The notes below the pieces were generated by a model, which was not told the origin of the DNA, did no database searches, and saw nothing but the letters and a program-made list of their open reading frames with translations. A stretch of 64,000 nt of DNA from the NCBI RefSeq assembly GCF_900016645.1, contig NZ_CDGJ01000027.1, one strand, 5' to 3'. Below, one piece after another: positions 57,411 through 64,000 of this stretch (its first letter is position 1; every line of letters begins with the position of its first letter). Source of the DNA: Acididesulfobacillus acetoxydans (GTDB lineage: Bacteria > Bacillota > Desulfitobacteriia > Desulfitobacteriales > Desulfitobacteriaceae). The translations under genes and the position numbers were made by a program.

Positions 57411-59375
57411 ATGCATTCGCTGTATGAGTGGGCTTGGGTAATCCCGGCCTTGCCCTTTTTATCGTTTCTCCTGATTGCTTTTGTCACGAAACGTTCAAAG
57501 GGCCTGTCTGCCGCAGTCTCGATTCTGGCCATACTCTGCGCCTTCGGTCTGGCCATCGCTATTGCCGTTGGGGTCATAGGATCCGGGTCGGAAATCGTCA
57601 AGCACCCGGTCATCACCAGTATCAACTGGCTCGATATAAGCGGTTTGAAGTTGAACTTCGGCACCGTCGTCGATCCTTTAAGTACGATGATGCTCTTCGT
57701 CGTGGGTCTGGTGGCTTCGATGGTGCAGATTTACTCAGTCGGGTACATGCATGGGGATCGGGGCTGGTCCCGTTACTTTGCCTATCAATCCCTGTTTGCC
57801 ATGTCCATGCTGGGACTGGTCATTGCTACGAATCTCTTGGAACTCTTCATCTTCTGGGAATTGGTTGGGCTTTGTTCCTATCTCCTGATTGGTTTCTGGT
57901 ATCACAAGGTTTCCGCCCGCGAAGCGGCCAAGAAGGCTTTTATGACCACAAGGGTGGGAGATTTTGGGCTTTTGCTCGGTATTCTCTTCCTCTACGGCAA
58001 ATACGGGACGCTGGATTTCGTCCATCTGGCGGCGCTCATGAACGGCACAGCTCAGGGTTTCGCCTTGGCGGGCGGGGTCGGGTACATCACCTTAACCGCT
58101 TTTTTGCTCTTCGTGGGCCCGATTGGCAAGTCCGGCCAGTTCCCGCTGCATGTCTGGCTGCCGGATGCCATGGAAGGTCCGACTCCCGTGTCGGCCCTTA
58201 TCCACGCGGCCACCATGGTCGTGGCCGGGGTTTTCCTGGTGGCGCGGATTTATTTCATCTTTCAGCATGCCGCGCCGGGGGCTTTGGAATTCGTGGCCGG
58301 GCTGGGGGCGTTTACCGCTATCTTTGCCGCCACGATTGCCATTGCCCAGGATGACATTAAGAGGATTCTCGCTTATTCAACTCTGAGCCAACTGGGATAT
58401 ATGATGTTTGCCCTGGGTGTGGGTTCGCTGACAGCTTCCATGTTTCACCTTATGACCCACGCTTTTTTCAAAGCCCTGATGTTCCTGGGAGCCGGTTCAG
58501 TCATCCACGCCCTGCATGAGAAACAAAATATCTGGGATATGGGCGGTCTCTGGAAGAAAATGCCGATCACCGGGACGACGTTCGCCATCGGGGTCTTGGC
58601 TATCTCCGGAATTCCGCCTTTCGCCGGTTTCTGGTCCAAAGACGAGATTCTCTCCGCGGCCTTGCAGAACGGCCATCCCATTATTTATGCGGTGGGTCTC
58701 TTCACGGCGTTCCTGACGGCGTTCTATATGGGCCGACTTTTCTTCGTCGCTTTCATGGGGCCGGAGAAGAAGGAAAACCACCCGCATGAATCCCCTTATT
58801 GGATGACGGTGCCCCTGATTGTCCTGGCGTTCTTCAGTACGGTCGGAGGCCTGGTCGCCTTGCCTTACCACAATTTCGCCTACTACGTACGAAACTACGT
58901 CTCCGTTAACGGGGTGGTCAGCTTAGAAGCCTTTGCGCACGAGGGTATGGCCTGGGGCTTGGCGGGTATCTCCGTGCTTTTCGGTCTGGCCGGTCTCGTC
59001 TTGGCCTATATGACCTATGTCACCGAGACCATCAAGGCCGAAGCGGTCGCGGCCAGGTTCCCGGGAGTGTACAAACTGCTCAAGAACAAATACTATATCG
59101 ACGAAATTTACCTCTGGCTCATCCACAACATCATGGACGGTGTGGGCAAGGTGTTGTACTGGTTTGATATCCACATCATCGACGGAGTTATCAACGGGCT
59201 GGCCCTGGTGACCCGGGGTGGAGCAGGCGGTCTGCGCCGGGTGCATACGGGACAGTTGCAGACTTACGCTTTGGTGTTCTTCCTGGCGGTCGTCGTGGTT
59301 TTTCTGGCTTATACGATGGGCACCGGCCAGGTTTCGGCCCTTAATCCGTTAGCAATGCTGGGAGGTGTGAAATAA
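57411..59375 (+). CDS. nuoL: Complex I antiporter-like subunit NuoL
   Basis: Distal ion-pumping subunit, ~654 residues. FGTVVDPLSTMMLFVVG, FLLFVGPIGKSGQFPLHVWLPDAMEGPTPVSALIHAATMVVAGVFL and the long C-terminal part that forms the lateral helix. ATG 57411 chosen (AGGTAGGTG upstream); GTG 57399 is possible. Confidence 0.94.
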   Translation: MHSLYEWAWVIPALPFLSFLLIAFVTKRSKGLSAAVSILAILCAFGLAIAIAVGVIGSGSEIVKHPVITSINWLDISGLKLNFGTVVDPLSTMMLFVVGLVASMVQIYSVGYMHGDRGWSRYFAYQSLFAMSMLGLVIATNLLELFIFWELVGLCSYLLIGFWYHKVSAREAAKKAFMTTRVGDFGLLLGILFLYGKYGTLDFVHLAALMNGTAQGFALAGGVGYITLTAFLLFVGPIGKSGQFPLHVWLPDAMEGPTPVSALIHAATMVVAGVFLVARIYFIFQHAAPGALEFVAGLGAFTAIFAATIAIAQDDIKRILAYSTLSQLGYMMFALGVGSLTASMFHLMTHAFFKALMFLGAGSVIHALHEKQNIWDMGGLWKKMPITGTTFAIGVLAISGIPPFAGFWSKDEILSAALQNGHPIIYAVGLFTAFLTAFYMGRLFFVAFMGPEKKENHPHESPYWMTVPLIVLAFFSTVGGLVALPYHNFAYYVRNYVSVNGVVSLEAFAHEGMAWGLAGISVLFGLAGLVLAYMTYVTETIKAEAVAARFPGVYKLLKNKYYIDEIYLWLIHNIMDGVGKVLYWFDIHIIDGVINGLALVTRGGAGGLRRVHTGQLQTYALVFFLAVVVVFLAYTMGTGQVSALNPLAMLGGVK

Positions 59376-60928
59376 TGCCTGCGACTGCTGTTCAGGGTGC
59401 GCTCGCACAATCCCCGCTTTTGCTTTTCATTTTGTTGGCTCCGGTAGCGGCGGCTTTGATTATCGTGTTCCTGCCCAAAGAGGAGACCAAGATGATCAAG
59501 ATCGTAGCGGCGATGGGGACCTTTGTGGCGCTGGCACTCTCGCTCTACCTTTTCTTTGCCTACAACCGGGTGGCAGGAGGAGCCCAGTTCACGCTGACTA
59601 TCCCCTGGACGAAGGATTTGGGGGTTAACCTCGCTTTCGGAGTGGATGGGATCAGCCTGCCGATGCTGCTCCTGACGAACTTGATCGGGTTTTCGGCGGT
59701 TTACTCTTCCTGGAATGTGGACAAACGCGTAAAAGAGTTCTTCGTCCTTCTGCTCATTCTGATCACCGGGGTGATGGGGACCTTTGTGGCGCGTGATTTG
59801 TTCATTTTCTTCCTCTTCTATGAGATCGTGGTCATCCCGATTTACATCATGGTGATCATCTGGGGAAGTACGAAGCGGGTTACGAAAGAGTATGCGGGTA
59901 TGAAGCTGACTATCTACTTACTTATCGGTTCCGCCTTTCTCCTGGTCGGGCTGATTATGCTCTACCTCCGGGCAGGCTCGCAAGGGCATCCCACCTTCAT
60001 GTTCGATCAGTTGGCCCAGCGTCAGTATTTGTACGGGCCTAATTTCCAAAAGCTCGTTTTCGGGCTCCTGCTCTTTGGCTTCGGGACGTTGATTTCCATG
60101 TTTCCGTTCCATTCCTGGTCGCCTGACGGTTATGCCGGGGCCCCCACCGCGGTCAGTATGATTCACGCCGGGGTCTTAAAGAAGATCGGAGGCTATGGGC
60201 TGATTCGTTTGGGCTTGATGGTGCTCCCGATCGGGGCGAAGTTTTGGGCGCCGCTCATTGCGGTGCTGGCAGTCAGCGGTGTGCTCTATGCTGCCTTTAT
60301 CGCTCTGGCGCAGAAGGACCTCAAGTACGTCATCGGGTATTCTTCCGTGAGCCACATGGGTTACGTCATGCTGGCCATCGCGGCCATGAACACGACGAGC
60401 ATCAATGGGGCAGTGGCTATGATGTTTGCCCACGGGGTCATGTCAGCCCTCTTCTTCTCTATGATCGGCTTTATCTACGAGAAGTCCCATACCCGCAACA
60501 TTGCCGACCTGGGAGGACTGGCCCATCAGATGCCCCGCTTGGCTACCGGGTTCCTGCTGGCGGGAATGGCTTCCCTTGGCCTCCCGAGCACGATCAACTT
60601 TATCTCAGAATTCACCATATTTATGGGAACCATCAAGGTCTTTCCGGTTTTGGCGGTTCTGGGGATCGCGGGGATCATTTTTACCGCGGTCTACACCTTA
60701 CGGGTCATTGCCAATGTCCTTTTTGGACCGCGCCGTCCGGAATGGGATCATCTGAAGGATCTGCACGGTCCGGAGTTGGTGCCCCTGGTGGTATTTGTCC
60801 TGGTGATTTTCGCGGCGGGAGTGATTCCCAACTTGGTCTTCGGCTTGGTTAACTCCGGGGTCATCTCCACGGGCCTGGCGAAGGTTTTCGAAACGCTGGG
60901 TCAGGTGCAGATTGGAGGGTTGTTCTAA
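59375..60928 (+). CDS. nuoM: Complex I antiporter-like subunit NuoM
   Basis: 517-residue pumping subunit. FGVDGISLPMLLLTNLIG, FFLFYEIVVIPIYIMVIIWG, FPFHSWSPDGYAGAPTAVSMIHAGVLKKIGGYGLIR. Overlaps the nuoL stop. Confidence 0.95.
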   Translation: MPATAVQGALAQSPLLLFILLAPVAAALIIVFLPKEETKMIKIVAAMGTFVALALSLYLFFAYNRVAGGAQFTLTIPWTKDLGVNLAFGVDGISLPMLLLTNLIGFSAVYSSWNVDKRVKEFFVLLLILITGVMGTFVARDLFIFFLFYEIVVIPIYIMVIIWGSTKRVTKEYAGMKLTIYLLIGSAFLLVGLIMLYLRAGSQGHPTFMFDQLAQRQYLYGPNFQKLVFGLLLFGFGTLISMFPFHSWSPDGYAGAPTAVSMIHAGVLKKIGGYGLIRLGLMVLPIGAKFWAPLIAVLAVSGVLYAAFIALAQKDLKYVIGYSSVSHMGYVMLAIAAMNTTSINGAVAMMFAHGVMSALFFSMIGFIYEKSHTRNIADLGGLAHQMPRLATGFLLAGMASLGLPSTINFISEFTIFMGTIKVFPVLAVLGIAGIIFTAVYTLRVIANVLFGPRRPEWDHLKDLHGPELVPLVVFVLVIFAAGVIPNLVFGLVNSGVISTGLAKVFETLGQVQIGGLF

Positions 60929-60930
60929 CC

Positions 60931-62373
60931 ATGGTGAGTACAGACTTCTTAGCTATCACACCGGAAATAGCGGTCGCTGTCTTGGCCCTCCTGCTTGTGG
61001 CGGTTGCGCTTCTTTTGCCGCAGGGGGCCCGCAAAGGGCTTGTTCCCTTGAACGTCTTTGGTTTGTTGGGCATCCTGGCCTACACCGTCTATGATTTTTT
61101 CTTTGGCAAGATGGGTCCGGTTTTCCGGGGGATGTATTATCACGATCAATTTGCCGATTTCTTCAAGATCCTTTTCTTGACGGCGGCGATTCTGGTTATT
61201 CTTTCCTCCAGGGAGTACATTGGGAAATGGCCTGCCTACCGAGGAAATTTCTACGCTCTCCTGACGGCGGCCATCCTGGGTATGATGATCATGGCCAGTA
61301 GCGCGGATTTGCTGACCTTCTATGTCGGCTTGGAGCTCATGACCATCACCTTTTATATCCTGGTGGGGTATTTGCCCCATGACGGGCGCTCTTCGGAGGC
61401 GGGGATCAAGTACCTGGTTCTGGGTGCCTCATCCTCTGCCATCTTGCTCTACGGGATCAGTTTCATCTACGGCCTTACCGGTTCCACCCAGCTCAGCGGG
61501 ATCGGAGCGCAGCTGGGGAGTTCTCTGACCCCGCCTATCATTCTGGCGACGGTTTTTCTTCTGGCAGGTTTGGGCTTCAAGATCTCTTTGGTTCCTTTCC
61601 ACATGTGGGCACCGGATATCTATGAGGGCGCTCCGACTCCGGTTACGGCTTTCCTGGCGGTGGCTTCCAAGGCCGCGGCTTTCGCCGCCGTGATCCGGAT
61701 CTACTTGGTAACGCTGGAGCACCAGTCGTTCGTCCAGACAGGGGTGGCCTTGCTCTTAATTCTGGCGGCTTTGACGATGATCGTGGGCAATCTGGTGGCC
61801 ATACCCCAGAAGAACATCAAGCGCCTCTTGGCCTTTTCCAGTATCGCGCAAGCGGGCTACTTGATGGTGGGCGTGATTGCAGAATCCGTGGCCGGGGTGA
61901 AAGGGGTTCTCTTCTACGCCATGATCTACGTCTTTGCCAACATGGGTGCTTTTGCAGTGGCTACCTATGTCGGCCAGGCTCAGGGGAGTGACGAAATCCG
62001 GGATTATGCCGGACTTGCGCGCCGTTCTCCTTTGGCGGCGGCGGTCATGACGGCCTCAGTGCTCTCTCTGGCCGGTATTCCGCCCTTGGCTGGGTTCGTG
62101 GGCAAGTTCTATCTCTTCTCAGCGGTCATACACCAGGGTTACACCTGGATCGCTTATGTCGGGTTCGTCATGAGCATGGTGTCCGTGTACTATTATCTGT
62201 CCGTCGTCAAGGTGATGTACCTGGGGGAAGGAGCGGATTTGCCGGACATCCCGGTGCATGGAGCCGCGAAATTCACCATGGTCTTCACTATGCTTATCAC
62301 CTTGTTTATAGGGCTTTATCCCACGCCCCTGGCTCAGATGGCTATATCGGCAGCGACGAGTTTGGTCAAATAG
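60931..62373 (+). CDS. nuoN: Complex I antiporter-like subunit NuoN
   Basis: 480-residue pumping subunit. YVGLELMTITFYILVGY, KYLVLGASSSAILLYGISFIYG, FKISLVPFHMWAPDIYEGAPTPVTAFLAVASKAAAFA. Last gene of the operon; no nuoE, F or G follows. Confidence 0.95.
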   Translation: MVSTDFLAITPEIAVAVLALLLVAVALLLPQGARKGLVPLNVFGLLGILAYTVYDFFFGKMGPVFRGMYYHDQFADFFKILFLTAAILVILSSREYIGKWPAYRGNFYALLTAAILGMMIMASSADLLTFYVGLELMTITFYILVGYLPHDGRSSEAGIKYLVLGASSSAILLYGISFIYGLTGSTQLSGIGAQLGSSLTPPIILATVFLLAGLGFKISLVPFHMWAPDIYEGAPTPVTAFLAVASKAAAFAAVIRIYLVTLEHQSFVQTGVALLLILAALTMIVGNLVAIPQKNIKRLLAFSSIAQAGYLMVGVIAESVAGVKGVLFYAMIYVFANMGAFAVATYVGQAQGSDEIRDYAGLARRSPLAAAVMTASVLSLAGIPPLAGFVGKFYLFSAVIHQGYTWIAYVGFVMSMVSVYYYLSVVKVMYLGEGADLPDIPVHGAAKFTMVFTMLITLFIGLYPTPLAQMAISAATSLVK

Positions 62374-62438
62374 GGAGAGGATGTCAGGAAGAAGACGTTA
62401 GACAGCGGGTAGTTGTGCGAATGGATGTAAAGACCCAG

Positions 62439-62504
62439 CATTAACATTGGTCATGTGAATCTACGAGTTTTGGCAGTTCTCGGCTTAATGCACTAAAAAC
62501 TGCT
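62439..62504 (+). repeat. Dispersed repeat R2, copy 2
   Basis: Second copy of the 66-bp element at 31971-32036 (about 59 matches by eye). The flanks differ: copy 1 is followed by a GTTCAACTTAGTTGAAC palindrome, copy 2 by CCCCATTTTGGGG. Confidence 0.75.
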
Positions 62505-62705
62505 CCCCATTTTGGGGTGGCAATCGGCGGACGATGTCCGGAAACTCGTGAAGTCGGAATATTCCAGCGGCAAATGTGTCCGTGCTCCCCTGCAGGGTGG
62601 GAATAACTCCCACTTGTGGAAGTGGGGCGGGAGTCTCAGGAGTGGAAGTGGGAGTCTAACAAGTGGATCCAGATCAATTAACAGCGGAATTCGCCGAGTT
62701 TCCCC

Positions 62706-62734
62706 TTGGATTGTCCTATGGGTAATGCTATAAT
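62706..62734 (+). promoter_or_regulatory. Sigma-A promoter of the coiled-coil gene
   Basis: TTGGAT at 62706-62711 and TATAAT at 62729-62734 with a 17-base spacer, 33 bases before the gene. Confidence 0.75.
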
Positions 62735-62767
62735 CGGCCTGCGAGATTGAATATGAGGAGGGCCGTG

Positions 62768-63133
62768 ATGGACAATGAGAAGTTTCAAGACCTGATGCTT
62801 GAACAGTTAGGCATAGTTCTCAGTAAGCTAAGCGGCATGGAATCTGAGCTTACCGAAGTAAAATCAGATGTGGGGACTCTGAAATCAGATGTGGGGACTC
62901 TGAAATCAGAGCTGAATGAAGTTAAACAATCACAAGTGCGCATGGAGACGGAGTTCGGGAAGAAGCTGGATGTCCTTTTTTACGATTGGCGTGAAACTCA
63001 GAAACAGTTTAATGAAAGAGTAGAAACTGAGCTCAAGATTTTAGGCACCAAAGTTGAGGCACTTCAGATGGAATCATCGAAACACGATCGTCAGATCAAG
63101 GAACTCTACCTTGTCAAAGCAGCCAAAGAGTGA
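62768..63133 (+). CDS. Small coiled-coil protein with heptad repeats
   Basis: 121 residues, no signal peptide or membrane segment. Residues ~15-60 form heptads; a perfect 21-bp tandem duplication (62861-62881 and 62882-62902) encodes one extra heptad, KSDVGTL. The C-terminal half (KLDVLFYDWRETQKQFNERVETEL) is also predicted helical by its pattern. Start after GAGGAGGG. No function recognised; such short proteins occur in several copies in related Clostridia. It has its own promoter and terminator, so it is a single-gene unit. Confidence 0.75.
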   Translation: MDNEKFQDLMLEQLGIVLSKLSGMESELTEVKSDVGTLKSDVGTLKSELNEVKQSQVRMETEFGKKLDVLFYDWRETQKQFNERVETELKILGTKVEALQMESSKHDRQIKELYLVKAAKE

Positions 63134-63228
63134 ACAAGATGAACAGAGAAAACCTGGCCGGCGCCTGAGGCGGCTGACGCAAGTTTTCTTATCCTGCGGG
63201 AGACTTATACTTTCCGATAGGACGAGCA

Positions 63229-63263
63229 AAGCTCTCCCACCAATTGACGTGGGAGAGCTTTTT
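63229..63263 (+). terminator. Terminator of the coiled-coil gene
   Basis: AAGCTCTCCCAC pairs with GTGGGAGAGCTT around CAATTGAC, followed by TTTTT. A long perfect stem, among the strongest terminators in the window. On the other strand it is followed only by TTTG, so it may also help end the slipin transcript. Confidence 0.9.
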
Positions 63264-63377
63264 GGGCTTGCCGAACACATAAAATCTAGGAGTACACGAG
63301 TGCTAGCGCGACTTCGGCTAGGGCTTCGGCTTGGGCTTGGGCTTCTGCCTCTGCCCGATTGCTCCCAGCCTGTTTTT

Positions 63378-64000
63378 TTATGGCTTAGCTGCATTGGGGT
63401 TACCCGTCGCATTCACGCCGGCGCTGCCGGTCGCGTTTGTACTCGCGTTGGCCGCATTGATGTTCACCCCGGCTTTGGCCGCCAGACTCGTCAGACCGGC
63501 CACGCTCCCCAGACCCATAGTCTCGACCACAGAGGAAGGTACGATAACCATGGCCCCTTTTTCTTTGATCCCTTCGTAAAGAATGTTCATCGCCCGCAGG
63601 TGCAGAGCCACCGGATTGTTTTCATAGGACTTGGCCGCTTCGGCAAACTTGGTCGCAATCTCCGTTTCCGCCGTGCCCAGGATGATCCTCGCCCTGCGCT
63701 CGCGTTCCGCCTGAGCCTCCCGGCTCATGGCGTCCTGCAGGGCCGAAGGTAGGATCACATCCCTGATTTCCACGGCATTGACATTGACCCCCCAAGGAGA
63801 GGTGCGTTTGTCGATGGCTTCTTTCAGTTCCCGGTCTATTCGCTCCCGATCTGAAAGCATCTCCGCCAAGTTCGTCCGGCCGATCACATCCCTGAGGGCC
63901 GTCTGCGCCGCCCAAAAAACCGCATCCCGGTACTGGGCGACTTCGAGCGCCGCCTTCTTGGCATCCACCACGGTCCAGAACAAAACTGCGTCCACATCCA
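63378..64000 (-). CDS. Slipin/SPFH-domain protein, N-terminus outside the window
   Basis: The minus-strand frame runs past base 64000, so only the C-terminal ~207 residues are seen. They match the SPFH (stomatin/slipin) family: VDAVLFWTVVDAKKAALEV, VIGRTNLAEMLSDRERID, WGVNVNAVEIRDVILPSALQDAMSREAQAERERRARII. Slipins are membrane-attached scaffold proteins of lipid microdomains, often paired with an NfeD protease partner; the partner is not visible here. The last ~50 residues are rich in Ala, Asn and Gly (VNATGNPNAAKP end). Confidence 0.88.
   Translation of the reverse strand, partial: DVDAVLFWTVVDAKKAALEVAQYRDAVFWAAQTALRDVIGRTNLAEMLSDRERIDRELKEAIDKRTSPWGVNVNAVEIRDVILPSALQDAMSREAQAERERRARIILGTAETEIATKFAEAAKSYENNPVALHLRAMNILYEGIKEKGAMVIVPSSVVETMGLGSVAGLTSLAAKAGVNINAANASTNATGSAGVNATGNPNAAKP

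Larger units (their letters stand above)
62374..62767. other. Region after nuoN with repeat R2 and small hairpins
   Basis: About 390 bases, no convincing gene. Contains R2 copy 2 (listed separately), then CCCCATTTTGGGG, a hairpin CCCACTT-GTGG-AAGTGGG (62609-62626) and a direct repeat of GTGGAAGTGGG...GGGAGTCT. The promoter of the coiled-coil gene lies at the right end. Confidence 0.5.

Noticed and set aside
1..64000. Prophage, defence island or secondary-metabolite cluster
   Set aside because: All genes of recognisable type are housekeeping or energy genes in conserved order; no integrase, capsid, restriction, toxin-antitoxin or synthase genes were found.

Overview
The window is a chromosomal core region of an anaerobic, endospore-forming member of the Bacillota, GC-rich (well above 50%). 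The best guess is Peptococcaceae/Desulfitobacteriaceae (Desulfotomaculum- or Desulfitobacterium-like). This rests on spore genes (gpr, a short SASP, ylbJ), on Bacillus-type gene order (prpC-prkC-rsgA-rpe-thiN, rpmB-asp23-fakA-sdaA-recG, rsmD..ylbJ-ylbK, yceD-rpmF-fapR-plsX-fab-rnc-smc-ftsY, ylxM-ffh-rpsP-rimM-trmD-rplS-lepB-rbgA-rnhB), and on an 11-gene complex I locus without nuoE, nuoF and nuoG. The genus cannot be fixed from the sequence alone. Nothing looks like a prophage, an intact insertion sequence, a CRISPR array, or an rRNA or tRNA gene.

Layout. 1-11.2 kb: rsmB (5' end cut off) and rlmN, then a cell-wall/phosphosignalling block of two FHA proteins, a PP2C phosphatase, a RodA/FtsW protein, a class B PBP and a PASTA Ser/Thr kinase, in the order known from mycobacteria, then rsgA, rpe and thiN. 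11.2-18.6 kb: an orphan receiver protein and rpmB on the minus strand, then asp23, fakA, the two-subunit serine dehydratase and an enlarged recG. 18.7-23.6 kb: a very short SASP facing gpr, then rsmD, a coiled-coil protein, ylbJ and a patatin-like lipase. 23.6-34.3 kb: ackA behind a structured leader, yceD-rpmF, and the FapR-controlled type II fatty acid synthesis cluster, which holds two different FabK-like flavoproteins. 34.3-43.2 kb: rnc-smc-ftsY, then a three-gene methylthioadenosine salvage cluster (mtnA, class II aldolase, mtaD). 43.5-52.5 kb: the SRP and 30S/50S maturation cluster. 52.6-62.4 kb: nuoABCDHIJKLMN. 62.7-64 kb: a small coiled-coil protein and a partial slipin.

How the genes fit together. 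The first block joins translation quality control (RsmB, RlmN, RsgA) with growth signalling: PASTA kinase, opposing phosphatase, phosphothreonine readers, and the wall polymerase/transpeptidase pair that such kinases control. The lipid block is a nearly complete FASII set with its own malonyl-CoA sensor and a visible operator. The nuo block should form a proton- or sodium-pumping membrane complex that takes electrons from something other than a NADH module encoded here.

Unexplained structure lies mainly between genes. Two dispersed repeat families each have two copies in the window (43261-43388 with 49733-49861; 31971-32036 with 62439-62504). Short tandem duplications of about 17-39 bp recur at the 5' ends of many genes. 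The ackA leader carries two mutually exclusive pairings followed by a terminator-like hairpin. No clearly new multi-gene system was found. The most promising leads are the ackA leader, the two repeat families, the methylthioadenosine cluster and the cysteine-tailed FabK paralogue.
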